Below, piece after piece: positions 1-6,273 of a DNA stretch of 7,669 nt. Each line of letters starts with the position of its first letter. Positions within the stretch are counted from its first letter, which is position 1. The notes beneath the pieces are model-generated. The model was not told where the DNA came from. It was given only the letters and a program-made list of their open reading frames with translations, and did not search any database. The stretch lies in assembly GCA_005882525.1 (NCBI GenBank), contig VBGO01000188.1, forward strand, positions 1-7,669, given 5' to 3'. Made by a program: the position numbers and the translations under genes. The DNA comes from Chloroflexota bacterium. GTDB taxonomy: Bacteria; Chloroflexota; Dormibacteria; CF-121.

Positions 1-1
1 C

Positions 2-352
2 ACGCCAACCCCGACGCCCACGCCCACACCGGCCTTTGCATTGACTAACGCCGCGGAATCCGTTAACTGGACGGTCAACAACTCGAATAAGTGCAAGCTC
101 GGCTCGATCACCGCCACCGGTACGTTCCGGACAAACGGATCGGGCGGCACCGTCTCCTACTACTGGATTCGCAAGGACACCACCGGCACTTTCGTGCAGC
201 CGCAGCGATCAGTCGTGATCGCCAAGGGTGACACGGCGTCCCACGCGGTCGTCAACGACGTCTGGGTGCCCCAGGGCAACGGTACCGAACAGCTCTTTTT
301 CGCCGGACCGAGCTACCCGCTGGCGCCAGTCGCCTTTATCTGCCGTCCCTAG
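2..352 (+). CDS. C-terminal part of an exported protein: Thr-Pro linker plus small beta-rich domain (5' end outside window)
   Basis: The frame is open from the window edge, so the true start lies upstream; the TTG at 41 is not a convincing start. The first 10 visible residues are five Thr-Pro pairs, a linker type that usually joins a membrane anchor or catalytic domain to an extracellular domain. About 100 residues follow, rich in Thr, Ser, Gly, Val and aromatics, with alternating hydrophobics as in an Ig-like beta sandwich. There are two cysteines, at residues 31 and 114 of the visible part; they could form a disulfide closing the domain, which would fit an extracytoplasmic location. The gene ends at TAG 350-352, convergent with the cyclase. 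I do not recognise the family. The missing N-terminus could be a Ser/Thr kinase, a zinc-ribbon membrane protein or an adhesin, but nothing here decides. Confidence 0.75.
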   Translation, partial: TPTPTPTPTPAFALTNAAESVNWTVNNSNKCKLGSITATGTFRTNGSGGTVSYYWIRKDTTGTFVQPQRSVVIAKGDTASHAVVNDVWVPQGNGTEQLFFAGPSYPLAPVAFICRP

Positions 353-1203
353 GCAGCTGAGCGCGCTTGGTAGCGAACGATCTTCGCCGGCCCCGCGCGC
401 TTGGCCTCGAGGAGTGCGGCGTCGGCGCGCTCGAGCAAAGCCTCGGGGGTGATGCCATCCTCAGGAAAGACGGCGAGGCCGATGCTGAAGGAGACGTCGA
501 CGCCGGTGCCGCGCAGGGTCTGCCCCATCGACCGGTAGATGTCCTGGATCCGCGAGGCCACCACGAGCGCGCCGGGACCATCAGCGTCCGAGAGCAACAA
601 GACGAACTCATCACCGCCGAAGCGGAAGGGCTCGTCGCCGACCCGCACCGCAAAGCGCAGGAGGTTGGCCACCTCCTTCAGCAGCTCGTTGCCGACGGCA
701 TGGCCGAGCCGGTCGTTCACCGACTTGAAACCGTCGACGTCCATCATCATCAGGGCCATCCGCCGGCCGGTGCGCGCAGCCGGGCCGAGCCAGGTGGGGA
801 GCTGTTCCTGCAGTGAACGCAGGTTGTGAAGCCCGGTCAGCACATCGACGCGGCTCATCCGCATCAATCGCCGGCGCTCCTGCTCCCAGTTGTTGGTCAG
901 GAGGGCCGCGTAGCCGTACATCAGGAGGTGGGTCAGCCCGTTGATGATCAGGATGGCACCTTCGGCGTCGCTGATGCCGACGCTGACAACGGCGACGCCG
1001 CCCGCGACGGCCAGCGCCAGCAGCCGCGGCAGGAGGATCGCGCCGCAAAGGACGATCAAGAAGTAGAGGAGCCGCAGGTCCAGGCGAGCGCCGAGCGATC
1101 GCTCGAGGTAGGCTACCGCGGCCACCGCCATCAGCAGGAACGCGAGGCCGATGACCCTGCGGATGCCGATCCCATCGCGCAGCAGCGGCCCTGTGAGTCT
1201 CAT
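349..1203 (-). CDS. Membrane-bound diguanylate cyclase (GGDEF domain)
   Basis: Predicted to condense two GTP into c-di-GMP at the inner face of the membrane. The 284-residue product has four hydrophobic segments (about 16-33, 45-59, 61-77 and 83-102), then a short linker and one GGDEF domain from about 117 to 280. Visible motifs are D120-V-L-T-G at the domain start, the metal and nucleotide motif D155-V-D-G-F-K with N163-D164, and the intact active-site loop GGDEF at 196-200. RVGD at 187-190 lies exactly five residues before GGDEF, the position of the RxxD inhibitory site that binds product. No PAS, GAF or EAL domain is present, so any input must come through the short membrane region. ATG at 1203 is the first start after a hairpin; only a weak AAGG lies close before it. 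The stop overlaps that of the convergent gene. It is probably cotranscribed with the peptidase fragment 46 bp upstream. Confidence 0.95.
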   Translation of the reverse strand: MRLTGPLLRDGIGIRRVIGLAFLLMAVAAVAYLERSLGARLDLRLLYFLIVLCGAILLPRLLALAVAGGVAVVSVGISDAEGAILIINGLTHLLMYGYAALLTNNWEQERRRLMRMSRVDVLTGLHNLRSLQEQLPTWLGPAARTGRRMALMMMDVDGFKSVNDRLGHAVGNELLKEVANLLRFAVRVGDEPFRFGGDEFVLLLSDADGPGALVVASRIQDIYRSMGQTLRGTGVDVSFSIGLAVFPEDGITPEALLERADAALLEAKRAGPAKIVRYQARSAA

Positions 1204-1207
1204 GGCC

Positions 1208-1225
1208 TTATTGCGTAGGCAATAA
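1208..1225. promoter_or_regulatory. Perfect 7-bp inverted repeat directly upstream of the cyclase start
   Basis: TTATTGC and GCAATAA flank the 4-nt loop GTAG, forming a perfect 18-bp hairpin or operator-like palindrome. It ends 4 bp before the cyclase ATG and includes the only purine-rich stretch (TAAGG) that could serve as ribosome binding site. It is AT-richer than its surroundings. A direct repeat of ATTGCGT begins at 1210 and again at 1244, within the same 46-bp intergenic gap. It could be a repressor operator or an mRNA hairpin limiting cyclase translation. It is unlikely to be a terminator, since no U-run follows on either strand. The structure is seen directly; the role is inferred. 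Confidence 0.6.
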
Positions 1226-1249
1226 CGAGTGCTTGCGATCTTAATTGCG

Positions 1250-1651
1250 TCAGCCGGCGGCCGGGCGGCGGGCTTGCCGCACTCCCTGGGCGATCCAGAT
1301 CGCCAGCAACACGACGAGGCCGGCCACCAGCGAGCCCAGCGGGTGGGCGCAGCCGACCAACGCCCAGGGAAGCGCCAGGGCGAGGCCGCTCAGCGCCTCG
1401 CGGATCGGCACGCCGCGGCCGATCGGCGTGTCACAGGCGCGGCAGCGGCCGTGCTGGGCCAGGTAGCTGATCACCGGGACCAGTTCGTCGACGGTCAGCC
1501 GATGGTTGCAGGTACGGCAGTGCGACGGCGGCCAGAGCAGGGATTCACCCCGGGGGACGCGGTCGAGGACCACCTCGAAGAAGCTGCCGAGCGCCATCCC
1601 GAGCGGAAGCAAGAAGGCTGCTCCGAGCAGGTTGCACAGGATGTCAAGCAA
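1250..1651 (-). CDS. pilD: Prepilin peptidase (PilD) N-terminal domain only; catalytic half absent
   Basis: The 133 residues match the first half of type IV prepilin peptidases (the DiS_P_DiS domain). A first membrane segment spans about 7-25, followed by GSFFEVVLDRVPRG (22-35) and the two CxxC pairs C45/C48 and C70/C73, in the order and spacing of the cytoplasmic loop. Two more hydrophobic stretches follow (about 87-101 and 105-121). The usual protein is about 250 residues, and its C-terminal half carries the two catalytic aspartates. Here the frame stops at TGA 1250-1252, and the cyclase starts 46 bp later, so no room remains for that half in any frame. The common Asn of GSFxNV is Glu here. 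Start: the frame is closed by TGA at 1652-1654, and TTG 1649-1651 is the first codon after it, with a good GGAGG 9 nt upstream. It cannot cleave prepilins alone. It may pair with a separate peptidase, or be a decaying remnant. Confidence 0.8.
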   Translation of the reverse strand: MLDILCNLLGAAFLLPLGMALGSFFEVVLDRVPRGESLLWPPSHCRTCNHRLTVDELVPVISYLAQHGRCRACDTPIGRGVPIREALSGLALALPWALVGCAHPLGSLVAGLVVLLAIWIAQGVRQARRPAAG

Positions 1652-1654
1652 TCA

Positions 1655-2611
1655 ATGGCGCCTCCGAGCCCGCCCGCCGATGCGCATCCCTTGATCATCG
1701 ACGCCTACCTCCAGATCCTGCTGGAGCAGTCCGCCTCCGATCTGATCCTGACCGCCGGCGCGCCGCCCACCATGCGCAAGGACGGCGCCCTGCTGCCCAT
1801 CGCTCCCGATCCCCTGCGTCCCGACCAGATCGAGCAGATGGCAAAAGAGGTGTCGTCGCCCGAGCGCTGGGCTCGCTTCCAGGCGCAGGGTGACCTGGAC
1901 TTCTCCCTCAACTGGAAGGGCCTGGCGCGATTTCGGATCAACACCTTCAAGCAGCGCGGATCGGTCGGCATGGCGCTGCGGCTGATTCCGTACCAGATCC
2001 CCAGCTTCGACCAGCTCGGAGTCCCGGCCGTAGTGCGCGGCCTCACCCGGCTGGCGCAGGGGTTGATCCTCGTGACCGGGCCGACCGGCTCCGGCAAATC
2101 GTCCACTCTGGCGGCGATGGTCAACGACATCGTGGCGGTCCGGCCCTGCCACGTGATCACCATCGAGGACCCGATCGAGTACGTCTACCGGCACCAGCGG
2201 GGTATTGTCGAACAACGCGAGGTTGGGGCGGATGTCCCCTCCTTCGCCGACGCCTTGCGGGCGGCCCTTCGGCAGACGCCCGACGTCTTGCTCGTCGGCG
2301 AGATGCGCGACCTCGAAACCATCTCAGCCGCCATCACGATTGCCGAAACCGGACACCTGGTTCTGGCCACATTACACACCAACGACACCACCCAGGCCGT
2401 CGACCGAATGGTAGACGTGTTCCCCGGCGACCAGCAGCAACAGGTCCGGGTCCAACTCTCCAACACGCTGGCGGCGGTGATCTACCAGCAGTTGCTACCG
2501 CGCCGGGATGGGCCAGGCCGGGTCGCCGCCTTCGAAGTCCTGCTGAACACGATCGCGGTCCAGAACTTGATCAAGGAGGGCAAGACGCGACCAGCGCCAA
2601 GGACGGGATGA
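1655..2611 (+). CDS. pilT: PilT-type retraction ATPase, C-terminus frameshifted
   Basis: Hexameric cytoplasmic ATPase of the kind that powers pilus disassembly. From ATG 1655 it has 318 residues: an N-terminal PAS-like domain beginning with ASDLILTAG, then the RecA-like core. Motifs seen are Walker A GPTGSGKS (K148), Asp box ITIEDPIEY (E171, D172), Walker B DVLLVGEMRD (D210-D219), His box with H234 and H241, and AVQNLIKE at 301-308, matching the AIRNLIRE motif needed for retraction in PilT. After GKTR the frame is lost and ends at TGA 2609-2611. The expected tail continues in another frame (separate entry), so the protein is about 45-50 residues short of the family. The open frame extends upstream to 1229, but that part is a shadow of the minus-strand gene. 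ATG 1655 has only a distant AGGA (13 nt). TTG 1691 would give a more typical PilT N-terminus but has no ribosome binding site. Confidence 0.9.
   Translation: MAPPSPPADAHPLIIDAYLQILLEQSASDLILTAGAPPTMRKDGALLPIAPDPLRPDQIEQMAKEVSSPERWARFQAQGDLDFSLNWKGLARFRINTFKQRGSVGMALRLIPYQIPSFDQLGVPAVVRGLTRLAQGLILVTGPTGSGKSSTLAAMVNDIVAVRPCHVITIEDPIEYVYRHQRGIVEQREVGADVPSFADALRAALRQTPDVLLVGEMRDLETISAAITIAETGHLVLATLHTNDTTQAVDRMVDVFPGDQQQQVRVQLSNTLAAVIYQQLLPRRDGPGRVAAFEVLLNTIAVQNLIKEGKTRPAPRTG
1661..1665 (-). promoter_or_regulatory. Shine-Dalgarno deciding the TTG start of the peptidase fragment
   Basis: The minus strand reads GGAGG here, 9 nt before the TTG at 1649-1651. An in-frame TGA at 1652-1654 rules out any longer product, and the next in-frame ATG (1597) would remove the first membrane segment. 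The site lies inside the first codons of the divergent pilT gene. Confidence 0.55.
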
Positions 2612-2721
2612 ACACGATGGAGCGCAGCCTCAGCGAGCTGATCAGGGCCGGCCTGGTCGAGTTCAGCCTCGCCGCGGCGCGCGCCCAACACCCCGACGAG
2701 TTGCGCCGTCTGGCGGCTTAG
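2590..2721 (+). pseudogene. Displaced C-terminal tail of pilT in the -1 frame, with a possible 37-codon coupled ORF
   Basis: Read from 2590, this frame gives TSAKDGMNTMERSLSELI and onward to TAG 2719-2721. It matches the last helices of PilT proteins, whose usual end is a TS/TG-x-KDGM-x-TM-x-x-SL-x-EL pattern. It is one frame behind the main gene. Families normally have about seven residues between GKTR and the TS pair; here the Arg codon and the Thr codon share one base. That fits a 22-nt deletion. The main frame's TGA (2609-2611) overlaps an ATG at 2608 as ATGA, with AGGA at 2599-2602 in front. A ribosome could therefore restart and make a 37-residue peptide, 2608-2721. This could be decay, a split gene, or an assembly error. 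Confidence 0.75.
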
Positions 2722-2745
2722 CAATCACGCAGGTTTGCCCCGCTT

Positions 2746-2759
2746 GACGCGTTTGCGTC
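2746..2759. promoter_or_regulatory. Inverted repeat GACGC-GTTT-GCGTC in the pilT/HTH gap
   Basis: A perfect 5-bp inverted repeat with a 4-nt loop, extended by a possible T-G wobble pair. It lies in the only non-coding gap of the plus-strand cluster (2722-2770) and ends 11 bp before the small HTH gene. There is no T-run after it, so it is a poor terminator. Its position suits an operator, perhaps for the HTH protein itself, or a weak mRNA hairpin after pilT. Short repeats of this size occur by chance in GC-rich DNA. Confidence 0.35.
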
Positions 2760-2770
2760 GTTAGAGGCAT

Positions 2771-2962
2771 ATGAAGCCGGCGCTGTCTACAAGCGAGGCG
2801 GCGCGCTGGCTCGGGATCAGTAAGTCAACCCTGATCCGCGCGGTGAACCGCGGTGACATCCAGCCGGCATTCCGGACACCAGGGCGGCACCTGCGCTTCA
2901 CTCCCGAGGCGTTGCACCAGATCCGCCGCCAGCTGGAAGGGCCGGTAGGTCAGGCCGTATGA
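2771..2962 (+). CDS. Small excisionase/BldC-like helix-turn-helix DNA-binding protein
   Basis: A 63-residue protein that is almost entirely one MerR-type winged helix-turn-helix (HTH_17/excisionase fold). The first helix is STSEAARWLGIS (6-17), the recognition helix is STLIRAVNRGDI (19-30), and the wing TPGRHLRF (36-43) matches the family's TPGGHRRF pattern. No second domain for ligand binding or dimerisation is present, as in BldC of actinobacteria and in phage excisionases. It is more likely a transcription regulator than an excisionase, because no integrase or attachment site is visible. Its TGA overlaps the pilB ATG as ATGA, so its translation is coupled to pilB. It may control the pilus operon. 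The AGAGG before its ATG is only 3 nt away, so translation may be weak. The start is fixed by the motif near the N-terminus. Confidence 0.85.
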   Translation: MKPALSTSEAARWLGISKSTLIRAVNRGDIQPAFRTPGRHLRFTPEALHQIRRQLEGPVGQAV

Positions 2963-4686
2963 GCGCCGTCGAGCAGCAGCCGGCCGGCCGGTTCGGTCTT
3001 CGCCAGGAGAAACGGCTGGGGGAGCTGCTCCTCGAGCACGGGCTGCTGACCGCCGAGCAGCTCGAGACCGCGCTGGCCGAGCAGCGGCGGCAACGCCGGC
3101 CGCTCGGACAGGTGCTGCTCGCCCAGGGGATGGTCGACGAGAAAGCCCTCGCGGGCGTCCTGAGCCTCCACTTCAATGTCCCCCAGATCGACTTCAGTCG
3201 CGCCCGCATCGAGAAGGACGCGCTGGCGCTGATTCCGGAGTCCTACGCGCGCGAACACACCATCCTGCCGATTCGCCTCGAGAAGGACGAGCTGGAAGTC
3301 GCGACCACGGATCCCGGGGACCTCGCGCTGTTCGCCGAGCTCAAGGTGTTGACCCGCAAGCGGATCAAGCCGGTGCTCGGCGTGAAGTCGCAAATCGACC
3401 TGGCCATCACCCAGGCATACAAGCTGCGGACCGGGGTCGACCGCCACGTCCGGTCTTTCGAGGAGACGCTGCAACCCGGCGCCCCCAGCCGCCGGCTGGC
3501 GGAGGTGCGGCAGGACGCGCCCGTCGTCCAGATCGTCGATCTCATCATCGCCCAGGGCGCGGAAGAGCGCGCCTCCGACATCCACATCGAGCCCCAGCAG
3601 GACCATCTTCGGGTCCGCTTTCGGATCGATGGGGTGCTGCACGACGCCACCAAGCTGCCGGCGACGCTGGCGGCGCCGATTGCGTCGCGCGTCAAGCTGC
3701 TGGCCAACCTCGACATCGTCGACCGGCGTCATAGCCAGGACGGACAGATCCAGACGACCGTCGATGGGCGCCCGCTCGACATCCGGGTCGGCACCATCGA
3801 GACCATCTGGGGCGAGAAGGTGGTGCTGCGCCTGCTGGAACGGTCGCGCTCCATCCTCGGCCTCGACACCCTGGGCTTCGCACCGGCCTCGCTGCAAACC
3901 TTCCGCAGCCTGGTCCGCTCGCCCTACGGGATGATCCTCGTCACCGGTCCGACCGGGAGTGGCAAAACGACGACGCTGTATGCCGCGCTCAACGAGCTCA
4001 ACCGCGTGGAGCAGAACGTGATGACGATCGAGGACCCGGTCGAGTACACCTTCGAGGGCGTCAACCAGATCCAGATCAACCGGCTTGCCGGGATCACGTT
4101 TGCCAACGGGCTGCGCTCCATCCTCAGACAGGACCCCGACGCCATCCTCGTCGGCGAAATCCGCGATAAGGAGACCGCCGAGATCTCCGTCCAGTCGGCG
4201 CTCACCGGCCACCTCGTCCTGTCGTCACTCCATGCGACCGATGCCGTCGGTGCCATCTACCGCTTCCTCGAGATGGGCATCGAATCGTTCATGGTGAGCT
4301 CGGCGGTAACCGGCGTGCTCGCCCAGCGGCTGGTCCGCCGGCTGTGCCCCGAATGCGTCGTGCCCTATGAACCCGCTCCGGAGGAGTTCGAATTCTACCG
4401 GGCCATCGGCGGCCACGGCATCATCTTTCGTCGCGGAACGGGTTGCGCCTTCTGCGCGCACACCGGTTTCCACGGGCGGATGGGTGTCTTCGAGGTCCTG
4501 CGCATCAGCGACGCCATCAAGCGCCTGCTGGTCCGTGACGCGCCGCCCGAAGCGCTGCGCCAGCGTGCCATCGCGGAAGGCATGACCACTCTCAAGTCGT
4601 CCGGGCTGGCGAAAATCGACGAAGGCGTGACGACGATCGCCGAGGTGATGCGCTCGGTGCATCTGGGCGAGGATAGCGATGCCTAG
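2959..4686 (+). CDS. pilB: PilB/GspE-type pilus extension ATPase with c-di-GMP-binding MshEN domain
   Basis: Cytoplasmic hexameric ATPase driving pilin polymerisation; 575 residues, a typical length. The N-terminal MshEN domain covers about 18-155. It has motif I from R19-L20-G21 to Q42 (24 residues), a 5-residue spacer, and motif II from P48-L49-G50 to H71 (24 residues). This is the arrangement described for c-di-GMP binding in MshE-like ATPases. The core follows: SDIHIEP (206-212), D-x-x-x-R-R-x-x-Q-D-G-Q-I (251-264), Walker A GPTGSGKT (K336), Asp box TIEDPVEY (E358, D359), Walker B DAILVGEIRD (394-403), and His box with H418 and H425. The four zinc-ligand cysteines C463, C466, C496 and C499 are present, as expected for PilB/GspE and absent from PilT. 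ATG 2959 overlaps the upstream stop. A type II secretion GspE is the alternative, but pilT and pilM nearby favour a pilus. Confidence 0.96.
   Translation: MSAVEQQPAGRFGLRQEKRLGELLLEHGLLTAEQLETALAEQRRQRRPLGQVLLAQGMVDEKALAGVLSLHFNVPQIDFSRARIEKDALALIPESYAREHTILPIRLEKDELEVATTDPGDLALFAELKVLTRKRIKPVLGVKSQIDLAITQAYKLRTGVDRHVRSFEETLQPGAPSRRLAEVRQDAPVVQIVDLIIAQGAEERASDIHIEPQQDHLRVRFRIDGVLHDATKLPATLAAPIASRVKLLANLDIVDRRHSQDGQIQTTVDGRPLDIRVGTIETIWGEKVVLRLLERSRSILGLDTLGFAPASLQTFRSLVRSPYGMILVTGPTGSGKTTTLYAALNELNRVEQNVMTIEDPVEYTFEGVNQIQINRLAGITFANGLRSILRQDPDAILVGEIRDKETAEISVQSALTGHLVLSSLHATDAVGAIYRFLEMGIESFMVSSAVTGVLAQRLVRRLCPECVVPYEPAPEEFEFYRAIGGHGIIFRRGTGCAFCAHTGFHGRMGVFEVLRISDAIKRLLVRDAPPEALRQRAIAEGMTTLKSSGLAKIDEGVTTIAEVMRSVHLGEDSDA
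4669..4673 (+). promoter_or_regulatory. Ribosome binding site of pilC inside the pilB end
   Basis: GAGGA lies 5 nt before the ATG at 4679, inside the last codons of pilB. It supports a pilC start that overlaps pilB by 8 bp rather than a later internal start. Confidence 0.6.
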
Positions 4687-5890
4687 TTATGCCTATCGGG
4701 CCTACACCGAGGCCGGCAAGAAACGGGAGGGTCGGATCGAGGCCGCCGGCACCTCCGCCGCCGAGCAGGCGCTCTGGCTGGAAGGGCTCAAGATCGTCCA
4801 ACTGTATCCCGCGCCGCTCAAGAAGACGATGGCGGACTACTTCCCGTCGCTCTATCAGATCTCGCGCAACGACGTCATCCTATTCACGCGGCAGCTGGCC
4901 ACCTTTGTGGGCGCCGGCGTGCCCATGACGAGGGCGCTGGGCGTCATCGCCGAGGAAACCGCCTCCCCGCTGTTCAAGCGGGCGATCCTGGCCGTCCTGG
5001 ATGACCTCGAGCGCGGACAGAATCTCTCCGAGTCGCTGGTCAAGCATCCGAAAGCCTTCCCCAGCCTGTACATCGACCTGGTTCGGGTCGCTGAGCTGAC
5101 CGGTAACCTCGAGGCAACCCTCAAAGAACTGGCGGGGTATTTGCGCCGAGACCTGAACACGGTCCGCCGGGTGCGGACCGCCATGATCTATCCGACCGTC
5201 ATCCTCGTGGTGGCCACCGGCGTGGTCCTCATCCTGGTGTTCTTCGCCTTGCCCGCCTTCGTCAAGATCTTCGCCGAGTTCCGGGTGGAGCTGCCCCTGT
5301 CGACCCGAATTCTGATCGCGGTCGTCAACTTCAGCCGGTCGTGGGGCCTGGTGATCGGCGCCGTGCTCGGCATCCTCGCCGGCGCGGTCGCGCTGGCGCT
5401 GCGGACCCGGCGTGGCATCTACGCGAAAGATTTGCTCTCGCTGCGGGCTCCGATTATCGGACCCATCGTCATGTCCGCGGTGTTGAATCGCTTCTCGCGG
5501 ACGCTGGCCATGGTGCTAAAGGCGGGCGTTCCGCTGGGGCAGACCTTCGACGCCGTCATCGCCGGGACCGGCAACAAGGTCTTCCAGCGCGGGCTGGGCA
5601 CCGTCAAGGAGCAGATGACGGGCGGCGAAGGATTTGCCGGACCGCTGCTCCGCACGCACCTCTTTCCGCCGATGCTGACCCAGATGGTGCGGGTCGGGGA
5701 GGAGACCGGAACGCTCGACACCTACCTGGGGCAGGCGGCCGATTATTACGAAGAGGAACTCGACTACCGGATCCGGACGATGACCTCCTTGATCGAGCCG
5801 GTGATGACGGTCGCCGTCGGACTGGTCGTCGGCTTCATCGCCGTGTCGCTGATCTCGGCGATGTACGGGCTGGTGGGAGCGTTGAAATGA
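4679..5890 (+). CDS. pilC: PilC/GspF-type inner-membrane platform protein
   Basis: Membrane platform on which the PilB and PilT motors act; 403 residues, the usual family length. It starts with the typical YAYRAYTEAGKK stretch, which leads into two T2SSF repeats, about 66-190 and 268-392. The first has the FTRQLATFVGAGVPM signature (69-83) and VAELTGNLE (137-145). The second has FSRTLAMVLKAGVPL (272-286) and VGEETGTLD (339-347). These repeat pairs are the family hallmark. Membrane segments lie at about 170-190, 223-241 and 371-396. The gene overlaps pilB by 8 bp with a good GAGGA site, and its TGA overlaps the next ATG as ATGA. All features are intact. The alternative is GspF of type II secretion, disfavoured by the neighbours. 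Confidence 0.96.
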   Translation: MPSYAYRAYTEAGKKREGRIEAAGTSAAEQALWLEGLKIVQLYPAPLKKTMADYFPSLYQISRNDVILFTRQLATFVGAGVPMTRALGVIAEETASPLFKRAILAVLDDLERGQNLSESLVKHPKAFPSLYIDLVRVAELTGNLEATLKELAGYLRRDLNTVRRVRTAMIYPTVILVVATGVVLILVFFALPAFVKIFAEFRVELPLSTRILIAVVNFSRSWGLVIGAVLGILAGAVALALRTRRGIYAKDLLSLRAPIIGPIVMSAVLNRFSRTLAMVLKAGVPLGQTFDAVIAGTGNKVFQRGLGTVKEQMTGGEGFAGPLLRTHLFPPMLTQMVRVGEETGTLDTYLGQAADYYEEELDYRIRTMTSLIEPVMTVAVGLVVGFIAVSLISAMYGLVGALK

Positions 5891-6273
5891 CGCGTAAACA
5901 GGGCTTCAGCCTGATCGAGACCACGGTCGCCATCGCGCTGCTCGCCGTCATCGTCGTTTCGGTCCTGGGCGCCTTTTCGGCCATCACCATCTCGGCGACT
6001 CGGCATCAACAGGCGACCAGCCTCGATCGCCTCGTCCGTTCGGACGCGGAATACATCAAGAGCCAGACCTATTCCGCCGCACCCAAAGCGACACCGTACC
6101 TGAACCTCAGTGCAAGCGGCTACACCTTTTCCTACCAGGTTCTTTACTACGACCCCGCCAGCAAAACCTTCGCGGCGGCGAATGCTGACAACGGCCTGCA
6201 GCAGCTCGTGCTGACCGTCACCGGCCCCAACGCGATCACCCAGGCGCTCCGTTTTCTAAAGGTGAACCCATGA
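5887..6273 (+). CDS. Type IV prepilin-like protein 1 (PilV/GspI-like minor pilin)
   Basis: A 128-residue prepilin. The short basic leader MTRKQG is followed by the cleavage-methylation motif G6/F7-S-L-I-E11, with the conserved Glu at mature position 5. A hydrophobic helix runs to about residue 36. After cleavage by prepilin peptidase the protein would be held in the inner membrane until built into a pilus. The globular part is small (about 90 residues), polar, and has no cysteine. The ETTVAIALLAV stretch resembles PilV and GspI proteins, so a minor pilin is more likely than the major one, but size alone does not settle it. Start: ATG 5887 has GGGAG 7 nt upstream and overlaps the pilC stop. 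The same frame stays open back to 5341, which is a shadow inside pilC. Confidence 0.9.
   Translation: MTRKQGFSLIETTVAIALLAVIVVSVLGAFSAITISATRHQQATSLDRLVRSDAEYIKSQTYSAAPKATPYLNLSASGYTFSYQVLYYDPASKTFAAANADNGLQQLVLTVTGPNAITQALRFLKVNP

Noticed and set aside
367..816. Plus-strand open frames opposite the diguanylate cyclase
   Set aside because: The minus-strand frame has all GGDEF motifs; the opposite frames show no domain features.
1229..1654. N-terminal extension of the pilT frame upstream of ATG 1655
   Set aside because: The extension overlaps the peptidase fragment on the other strand, which has clear family motifs. The extension itself has the Arg/Ala/Gln-rich makeup of a shadow frame.
2722..2770. 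Terminator after pilT
   Set aside because: The inverted repeat at 2746-2759 has a short stem and no T-run after it.
2744..2772. Possible promoter TTGACG with 17-bp spacing to GCATAT
   Set aside because: The -10 is poor and overlaps the start codon of the HTH gene, so transcription would begin inside the gene.
2771..2962. Excisionase of an integrated mobile element
   Set aside because: No integrase, attachment repeat or phage gene is near, and the gene is coupled to pilB. A chromosomal regulator is more likely.
2950..4212. 420-codon open frame on the minus strand opposite pilB
   Set aside because: It is antisense to a gene with every expected PilB motif. Its product is rich in Asp, Arg, Gly and Leu with no recognisable domain, as expected for a shadow frame in GC-rich DNA.
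5341..5886. N-terminal extension of the first prepilin frame
   Set aside because: It lies inside pilC, and a prepilin needs its short leader directly before the GFSLIE motif, which ATG 5887 provides.
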